NCBI GenBank assembly: GCA_016707685.1
Contig: JADJHE010000047.1
Span: 1-22,301 of the forward strand
Direction: 5' to 3'
Source: Bacteroidota bacterium
GTDB taxonomy: Bacteria > Bacteroidota > Bacteroidia > 2-12-FULL-35-15
Length of the DNA: 22,301 nucleotides
Shown: positions 17,096 through 22,301 of the stretch, piece after piece
Layout: each line of letters opens with the position of its first letter
Numbering within the stretch: the stretch's first letter is position 1
The notes under the pieces: model-generated
Told to the model about the DNA's origin: nothing
What the model saw: the letters and a program-made list of their open reading frames with translations, nothing else
Databases searched by the model: none
Translations under genes and position numbers: made by a program

Positions 17096-17965
17096 GTGAA
17101 AGCATACAACCCAAAAGACTGGACGAAATTAATTTTTCATTTTCATAAATCGGATTCATTCCGAATGCTTTTACCTGCCATGATAGGATTGGCCATTTAT
17201 TCAGCCGTATTGTGCTACTTAGATGTTGAGTTGAAAGTTATCAAATTAAGAAGTACAACAGTACTACACTCATTGCTCGGATTTGTATTATCATTATTAT
17301 TAGTGTTTCGTACAAATACAGCTTACGATCGTTGGTGGGAAGGAAGAAAAATTTGGGGCGATATGGTAAACAACACACGAAACTTGATGTTAAAGTTGAA
17401 TGCCTATATTCCTTCTGATAAAAAAGAATTAAAAAATAATTTTAGAATATTGATAAGCAATTATCCTTTTGCATTAAAAGAACATTTACGTGGTGGTTAT
17501 AAAGAAGAACTATTAGAAGAGCATCCGAATCTACATCCTTCCGAATTAAAAAATTACAATCATATTCCAAATAGAATTGCTCAACAATTATACATTGAAG
17601 TTGAAAAATTAAGAACCGATAATATTATTTCGGAAGAAAAGTTAATTGTATTGAATGAAGAATTACGTTCTTTTACCAATAATGCAGGTGCTTGCGAACG
17701 AATCAAATCAACCCCAATTCCATTTTCCTACAGTACTTTTATTAAACGTGTTATTCTTTTATACATCATTACACTTCCAATTGGATTGGTAGATGATTTT
17801 AAATGGGCTACCATACCAATGGTACTCTTTGTTTTTTATGCGTTTGCTGGCTTGGAGTTAATTGCCGAAGAAATTGAAGATCCATTCGGATACGAAGACA
17901 ATGATTTACCTACAGATCAAATATCGGAACGAATAAAAAAGAATTTACAGGAGATTATAAAGTAA
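17096..17965 (+). CDS. Bestrophin family ion channel
   Basis: 289 residues from the GTG at 17096 (MKAYNPKDWTKLIFHFHKSD), the start that fits family N-termini; the frame also has a GTG at 17057, but that lies inside the aconitase terminator hairpin. Bestrophins form pentameric anion (or in bacteria sometimes cation) channels in the inner membrane. Seen here: hydrophobic segments at about 24-42 and 56-72, the signature TAYDRWWEGRKIWGDMVN (75-92), a charged cytoplasmic middle, IPFSYSTFIKRVILLYIITL followed by LVDDFKWATIPMVLFVFYAF, and the conserved tail GLELIAEEIEDPFGYEDNDL. The family is firm; ion selectivity cannot be read from the sequence. The gene stands alone, followed by a convergent tRNA. 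Confidence 0.9.
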   Translation: MKAYNPKDWTKLIFHFHKSDSFRMLLPAMIGLAIYSAVLCYLDVELKVIKLRSTTVLHSLLGFVLSLLLVFRTNTAYDRWWEGRKIWGDMVNNTRNLMLKLNAYIPSDKKELKNNFRILISNYPFALKEHLRGGYKEELLEEHPNLHPSELKNYNHIPNRIAQQLYIEVEKLRTDNIISEEKLIVLNEELRSFTNNAGACERIKSTPIPFSYSTFIKRVILLYIITLPIGLVDDFKWATIPMVLFVFYAFAGLELIAEEIEDPFGYEDNDLPTDQISERIKKNLQEIIK

Positions 17966-17987
17966 AAATATTTCGTTTGTTTTTTTG

Positions 17988-18067
17988 TGTCCGGAAGGAG
18001 ATTCGAACTCCCACGATTTCTCGCCACCCCCTCAAGATGGTGCGTCTGCCAGTTTCGCCACCCGGAC
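17988..18067 (-). tRNA. tRNA-Leu (anticodon GAG)
   Basis: Minus-strand cloverleaf: acceptor GTCCGGG pairs with TCCGGAC, then discriminator A. Anticodon stem CCATC / GGTGG encloses the loop TTGAGGG, giving anticodon GAG. A long variable arm (CGA GAAA TCG) marks a class II tRNA, and the T-arm is GGGAG-TTCGAAT-CTCCT. The CCA end is not encoded. Confidence 0.93.
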
Positions 18068-18090
18068 AATGAAGAACAATTTTGCGAATG

Positions 18091-18120
18091 CAAATTTATA
18101 ATTAAAATAGAATTCTACAA
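18091..18120 (-). promoter_or_regulatory. Promoter for tRNA-Leu
   Basis: On the minus strand, TTG at 18120-18118, a 19-base spacer, then TAAATTTG at 18098-18091. Transcription would start about 17 bases before the tRNA. Confidence 0.6.
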
Positions 18121-18144
18121 TTGAATAAAATCCTTATTCCAATT
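18119..18144 (-). terminator. Possible terminator hairpin after the PorP/SprF gene
   Basis: Minus strand: AATTG, a bulged G, then AATAA, loop GGATT, TTATT and CAATT, giving a ten-pair A/T-rich stem starting right after the TAA stop. There is no clear T run behind it, and it overlaps the -33 element of the tRNA promoter. Confidence 0.35.
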
Positions 18145-19176
18145 TTACATAAATCGCACACTCGATCGTTTCGAATTTTGGTTTTTACCAAGTATACCAC
18201 GATACATCAACATAAATTCAAAACCACCTACCGTTTTGGTTGCTGGTGTTAAACCACTGATGTTGATATCATACGCTGCTGAAAATGAAAAGTCCATGTA
18301 ATCGTAACGGAACGTTACAAAGGCTGCATCTCTAAAGCGATAAAAAGCTCCTATGTAAAACGCTTTATCAGTTTGGTTGGTAGTATAACGTGAACGTTCT
18401 TCCAATACATATTTTACATTCAAACCACCATTCAACAACAACGATGTTCCTTGTTGTGATGCAATAATACTTGGCATCAAGGTCGTATTACTTGTTTCAC
18501 TCAATTTGTAACCAATGTTCCATTGCACCGAAAACTTTGGTATCAAGCGGTCCGAACCGCCTCGGATACTAACATTCGGTGCCGTAAAATGATGAAACGA
18601 AAAACCCAATGAACTTCTAAATAAATGCGTTGTTGTAAAGTTCCAAATGATTCCTGTCGACATGTCCAAAAAGCCAATACCGCCTCCACCTGGCTCTCCA
18701 CTGCCCATTCCAGCATTATAATTGGTCCCATCCCATTGACTATTCCATTTTAAACCTCCCAACACCACTGTTTTGGTATTGTAGCCTATTTGATAACCCA
18801 AGGTAATGTTGTGTCTATGGCGACCACCTATAAACTTCGTAAACGACATTGTTGCATTGTATGAGTTTGTTTTTAAACGCACATTCCCTTCATTGTCATT
18901 GCTAAAATTTACACCCACTGCAAAAAAATCATCCTTCTTCATCTTGTTCTTAAAGATGGGTGCATCCAACGATACCGTAAATGTTTTGTAGGGTGTTGTT
19001 ACTGTAAACCATTGCATACGATACAAGGTATACGCACGAATATCACCATTAAAAACTCCCGTATTACCAGGATTGGTTGTTATCGGTGATGCATAAAATT
19101 GTGAGTAATGATAATCTTGAGCTTTTACCGTAAAGCCTAGTATTATTAATGATAGTAGCGCTAAATATTTTTTCAT
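18145..19176 (-). CDS. PorP/SprF family type IX secretion system outer-membrane protein
   Basis: 343 residues. Signal peptide 1-19 (MKKYLALLSLIILGFTVKA), then the family start QDYHYSQFYASPITTNPGNTG, in which the SQF/Y-x-x-P-x-x-x-NP-x-x-G pattern is diagnostic. The remainder alternates short amphipathic strands ending in aromatic residues (VNFSNDNEGN, YNATMSFTKF, HNITLGYQIGYN, FRDAAFVTFRYDYMDFSFSAAYDI), as expected of an outer-membrane beta barrel. SprF/PorP proteins assist secretion and surface attachment of particular T9SS type B cargo. Here it lies 126 bases downstream of, and on the same strand as, a giant type B adhesin, the usual cargo-then-SprF order. The C-terminal part contains a family-typical VGGFEFMLMYRG segment. 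Confidence 0.92.
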   Translation of the reverse strand: MKKYLALLSLIILGFTVKAQDYHYSQFYASPITTNPGNTGVFNGDIRAYTLYRMQWFTVTTPYKTFTVSLDAPIFKNKMKKDDFFAVGVNFSNDNEGNVRLKTNSYNATMSFTKFIGGRHRHNITLGYQIGYNTKTVVLGGLKWNSQWDGTNYNAGMGSGEPGGGGIGFLDMSTGIIWNFTTTHLFRSSLGFSFHHFTAPNVSIRGGSDRLIPKFSVQWNIGYKLSETSNTTLMPSIIASQQGTSLLLNGGLNVKYVLEERSRYTTNQTDKAFYIGAFYRFRDAAFVTFRYDYMDFSFSAAYDINISGLTPATKTVGGFEFMLMYRGILGKNQNSKRSSVRFM

Positions 19177-19224
19177 TATCCTTATTACTTTTTAAGTTTA
19201 ATTATTTCTCGACAACATGACTTT

Positions 19225-19302
19225 ATTCTTTTATCTAAAATCTTATGTCTTGTATCTTATGTCTTTTTTTGTGTCTGTTGTCTAATATCTGTTATCTAAC
19301 AT
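19225..19302. repeat. Irregular short-unit repeat between the adhesin and PorP/SprF genes
   Basis: The gap is built from variants of TATCT/TGTCT: the 12-base word ATCTTATGTCTT occurs at 19240-19251 and 19254-19265, followed by TGTCTGTTGTCTAATATCT and TTATCTAACATCT. It is noncoding, with no hairpin. It looks like a degenerate microsatellite, possibly a spacer within one transcript. Confidence 0.55.
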
Positions 19303-22301
19303 CTATTTCACCAAGGTTACACTTCCTTTTTCTTTCACCGTTTCTCCATTACAGAACGTTACTTCCAACATGTACACAAATACATTGTTATTCATCGGAA
19401 CACCTAACAAACGTCCATCCCATCCTTTATCCAAATCCGTTGTCTCAAATACCTTCTCTCCTATTCGATCATAGATTTTTAAATTGATATAATCAACTCC
19501 TCTTCCACGTACCAACAACTCATCATTGATTCCATCACCATTGGGTGAAAAACCTGTTGGCATAAAATACGTGAAGATGTTTGTTACTACTACCGTAATT
19601 GTATCTGAATCAACACAACCATCCGGACTTGTATACGTCACATAATAATCCTGTGTTGCACTTGGCGATACCACTGCCGATACACAATTATCGCACAACA
19701 AGTTTACATTTGGTCCCCAACTATAGGTTCCATCTGCTGGCGATGCTGTTAACGTTGTCGACTCACACGCATTGATTGCTGTGTTACCTGATATTGTTAC
19801 TGGAATTGGTTGACCAACCGTAATGTAACCTACCTGTGTTAAAGTATCCGAACCACTTGCATTGCTTACAATCAATGTTACCGTATAACTTCCATTGGCT
19901 GAATAACAAACATTTGTTGGATTTTGTGAAGTGGATGTTGCCGGACTTGCTCCTGCAAATGTCCATGACCAACTTGTTGGTGAACCGCTACTTAAATCTG
20001 TAAAGTTTACACAACCTGCTTGACACAATATGGTTTGGTTTGCACTAAAGTTTGCTACTGGAGGATTACAATTATTTACAGTTACGGTTGCACTGTTCGA
20101 TGTGGCTGTTGTTGGACTTGCACATGGTGAATTGCTGGTCATAATTACTGTTACTACATCACCATTATTTAAGGTGCTGCTTGTAAACGTTGCTGCATTT
20201 GTTCCTGCATTGCTTCCATTTACCTGCCATTGATACGTTGGTGTTGTTCCACCATTGGTGGGTGTTGCTGTAAATGTTGCTGCATCACCTGTACAAATTA
20301 CTGCACTTGCTGGACTGATGCTTACACTTGGAACTACACTCGTTTGAACTGTTATACTTATTGAATTGCTTGTTGCTGGTGAACCTGTTGCACAGCTTGA
20401 ACTACTTGTCATAATTACTGTTACCACATCACCATTCGCTAAGGTGCTTGTTGTGAATGTTGCAGAGTTAGTTCCTGCATTCGTTCCATTTACTTGCCAT
20501 TGATAGCTTGGTGTTGCACCACCATTGGTTGGTGTTGCTGTAAATGTTACTGCATCGCCCGAACAAATAGTAGTTGTGCTTGCTGCAATACTTACACTTG
20601 CTACTACACTTGCTTGAACCGTAATGCTTATTGAATTACTAGTTGCTGGTGAGCCTGTTGCGCAGCTGGAGCTACTTGTCATGATCACTGTTACTACATC
20701 ACCATTTGCTAACGTATTGCTTGTAAATGTATCGGAGTTGGTTCCTGCATTTGTTCCATTTACTTGCCATTGGTAACTTGGTGTTGCACCACCATTGCTT
20801 GGTGTTGCTGTAAACGTTACTGCATCACCTGCACAGATTGTTGAACCGCTCGATGTGATTGCTACAGATGCAACTACACTACTCTGAACCGTTATTGTTA
20901 TTGAATTGCTTGTTGCTGTTAATGGACTTGCACATGCTGCATTGCTTGTCATTATTACGGTTACAACATCACCATTTGCTAAGGTGTTTGTTGTAAATGT
21001 TGCGGAATTCGTTCCTGCATTTGTTCCATTCACTTGCCATTGATAGCTTGGTGCCGCTCCACCATCCGTTGGTGTTGCTGTAAATGTTACGGCATCGCCT
21101 GCACATATCGTTGAACCACTTGATACGATACTTACACTTGGAGTTACACTTGGTGTTACTGTCATCGTTACCGTATTGCTTGTTGCTGTTAATGGACTTG
21201 CACAAGCTGCATTGCTGGTCATTATCACTGTTACTACATCACCATTAGCTAAGGTTGTACTTGTAAATGTTGCTGAATTTGTTCCTGCATTTACACTATT
21301 CACTTGCCATTGATAACTTGGTGTTGTTCCTCCATCAGTTGGTGTTGCTGTAAATGTTACGGATGCGCCTGAACAAATTGTTGAACTGCTCGCAACAATT
21401 GAAACAGATGGTACAACAGATGTTCCAACAATCATTGTAACTGAATTTGATGTAGCAGTTACTGGCGAAGCACAACTTGAGTTAGATGTCATGATTACCG
21501 TTACAACATCACCATTATTCAATGTTGTACTTGTAAATGTTGCTGAATTTGTTCCCACATTACCTGCATTCACTTGCCATTGATAACTCGGTGTTGTTCC
21601 ACCATTTGTTGGTGTAGCAGTAAATGTTACAGATGCACCTGAACAAATAGTTGTAGCACTTGCGGCAATTGAAACAGCTGGAACAACAGATGCTCCAACA
21701 ATCATTGTAACTGAATTTGATGTTGCTGTTAAAGGTGAAGCACAACTAGAATTACTTGTCATGATTACCGTTACAACATCTCCATTGTTTAATGTTGTGC
21801 TTGTAAACGTTGCTGAATTTGTTCCCACATTACCTGCATTCACTTGCCATTGGTAACTTGGTGTTGTTCCTCCATTGGTTGGTGTTGCTGTAAATGTTAC
21901 AGATGCACCAGAACAAATAGTTGTTGCACTTGCGGCAATTGAAACAGCTGGAACAACGGATGCACTAACAGTCATCGTTATGCTGTTTGAAGTAGCAGTT
22001 GTAGGTGAAGCACAACTTGCATTTGATGTCATAATAACTGTAACCACATCTCCATTCGCTAATGTTGTAGATGTGAATGTTGCAGAATTTGTCCCAACAT
22101 TACCTGCATTTACCTGCCACTGATAACTTGGTGTTGTTCCACCATTGGTTGGTGTTGCTGTAAAAGTTACTGATTGACCTGTACAAATTGTAGAGGTAGC
22201 AGTAGCAATTGACACGGATGGAGTAACGGATGGGGTAACCGTCATGGTAACGGTATTTGAAGTAGCCGTAACAGGTGATGCACAAGCGGCATTTGATGTC
22301 A
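19303..22301 (-). CDS. Giant T9SS type B adhesin with 90-residue Ig-like repeats, N-terminus missing
   Basis: The frame runs from the right edge to the TAG at 19305-19303, about 999 codons; its start lies outside the window (the Met at 22245 is internal to a repeat). From the N-terminal side there are eight full Ig-like repeats plus part of another, each 90 residues: SVSI...TICSGxxVTFTATPTNGG, PSYQWQVNG, NSATFTS, LANGDVVTVIMTSN. Then come a PKD domain (about 19815-20067; VANFSAN, TSWSWTFAG, YTVTLIV), one more Ig-like module with a Cys pair (LLCDNC), and the gliding-motility-associated C-terminal domain (about 19303-19575; FMPTGFSPNGDGINDE, LKIYDRIGEKVFE, GWDGRLLGVPMNNNVFVY), the type B T9SS sorting signal. 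It is expected to be exported and displayed on or released from the cell surface with help from the SprF-like protein next door. The ligand is unknown. Confidence 0.93.
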   Translation of the reverse strand, partial: TSNAACASPVTATSNTVTMTVTPSVTPSVSIATATSTICTGQSVTFTATPTNGGTTPSYQWQVNAGNVGTNSATFTSTTLANGDVVTVIMTSNASCASPTTATSNSITMTVSASVVPAVSIAASATTICSGASVTFTATPTNGGTTPSYQWQVNAGNVGTNSATFTSTTLNNGDVVTVIMTSNSSCASPLTATSNSVTMIVGASVVPAVSIAASATTICSGASVTFTATPTNGGTTPSYQWQVNAGNVGTNSATFTSTTLNNGDVVTVIMTSNSSCASPVTATSNSVTMIVGTSVVPSVSIVASSSTICSGASVTFTATPTDGGTTPSYQWQVNSVNAGTNSATFTSTTLANGDVVTVIMTSNAACASPLTATSNTVTMTVTPSVTPSVSIVSSGSTICAGDAVTFTATPTDGGAAPSYQWQVNGTNAGTNSATFTTNTLANGDVVTVIMTSNAACASPLTATSNSITITVQSSVVASVAITSSGSTICAGDAVTFTATPSNGGATPSYQWQVNGTNAGTNSDTFTSNTLANGDVVTVIMTSSSSCATGSPATSNSISITVQASVVASVSIAASTTTICSGDAVTFTATPTNGGATPSYQWQVNGTNAGTNSATFTTSTLANGDVVTVIMTSSSSCATGSPATSNSISITVQTSVVPSVSISPASAVICTGDAATFTATPTNGGTTPTYQWQVNGSNAGTNAATFTSSTLNNGDVVTVIMTSNSPCASPTTATSNSATVTVNNCNPPVANFSANQTILCQAGCVNFTDLSSGSPTSWSWTFAGASPATSTSQNPTNVCYSANGSYTVTLIVSNASGSDTLTQVGYITVGQPIPVTISGNTAINACESTTLTASPADGTYSWGPNVNLLCDNCVSAVVSPSATQDYYVTYTSPDGCVDSDTITVVVTNIFTYFMPTGFSPNGDGINDELLVRGRGVDYINLKIYDRIGEKVFETTDLDKGWDGRLLGVPMNNNVFVYMLEVTFCNGETVKEKGSVTLVK
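20077..22301 (-). repeat. Eight-plus tandem 270-base coding repeats
   Basis: The codons for the conserved YQWQ segment recur at 20221, 20491, 20761, 21031, 21301, 21571, 21841 and 22111, an exact 270-base period with no insertion or deletion. Neighbouring units near 21421-21960 differ at about 24 of 270 bases by my hand count but at only two or three residues. The array continues past the right edge. Confidence 0.95.

Noticed and set aside
19245..19487. 80-residue plus-strand frame rich in Leu, Ser and Pro
   Set aside because: It overlaps the minus-strand repeat region and the conserved C-terminal domain of the adhesin; no family features.
21875..22123. Plus-strand frames within the adhesin repeats, recurring in each unit
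   Set aside because: They are antisense images of the 270-base repeat, caused by its composition rather than separate genes.
20077..22301. Regular repeats considered as a CRISPR array
   Set aside because: The period is 270 bases, the repeats are coding and continuous with one frame, and there is no repeat-spacer pattern.

Overview
The window looks like chromosomal DNA of a low-GC member of Bacteroidota, probably a gliding or surface-adhesive relative of Flavobacteriales or Chitinophagales. The evidence is a type IX secretion (T9SS) type B C-terminal domain, a PorP/SprF protein, two huge adhesin-like secreted proteins, Bacteroidota-specific small proteins, A/T-rich leaders without strong Shine-Dalgarno sites, and repeated matches to the Bacteroidota promoter TTG-N18/19-TAnnTTTG. 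No mobile element, CRISPR array or phage gene was seen.

Layout. 1-2737 (-): most of a large secreted Ig-like protein, cut by the left edge. 2932-5038 (+): a likely operon of a methyltransferase, a LolD/MacB-type ABC ATPase and a PduO-type cobalamin adenosyltransferase. 5193-5414 (+): a DUF2795 small acidic protein with its own promoter, ending at a terminator shared with the converging (-) operon 7156-5432 (methyltransferase, ZIP metal transporter, small membrane protein). 7227-13878 (+): a signalling block with two SpoIIE/PP2C phosphatases (one with six membrane segments, one with a beta-propeller sensor), a lipoprotein, and a SiaB kinase plus SiaC phosphoprotein pair. 14023-14859 (+): an exported ankyrin protein. 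14963-17012 (+): aconitase, damaged. 17096-17965 (+): bestrophin-type channel. 17988-18067 (-): tRNA-Leu(GAG). 18145-22301 (-): a PorP/SprF protein downstream of a giant T9SS type B adhesin made of exact 90-residue repeats, cut by the right edge.

How it fits together. The two phosphatases, SiaB and SiaC have the parts of a SiaA/B/C-type partner-switching circuit: the kinase phosphorylates SiaC and SpoIIE-type phosphatases reverse this in response to membrane or periplasmic signals. No diguanylate cyclase (the SiaD output of Pseudomonas) is present, so the output is unknown. The adhesin and its SprF-like neighbour form a secretion pair.

Caveat: four genes (ZIP, propeller-SpoIIE, lipoprotein, aconitase) carry frameshifts, a nonsense codon or a deletion. 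Several lie in A-homopolymers, and aconitase is normally a core gene, so uncorrected sequencing or assembly errors are the most economical explanation, although real decay cannot be excluded from the sequence alone.
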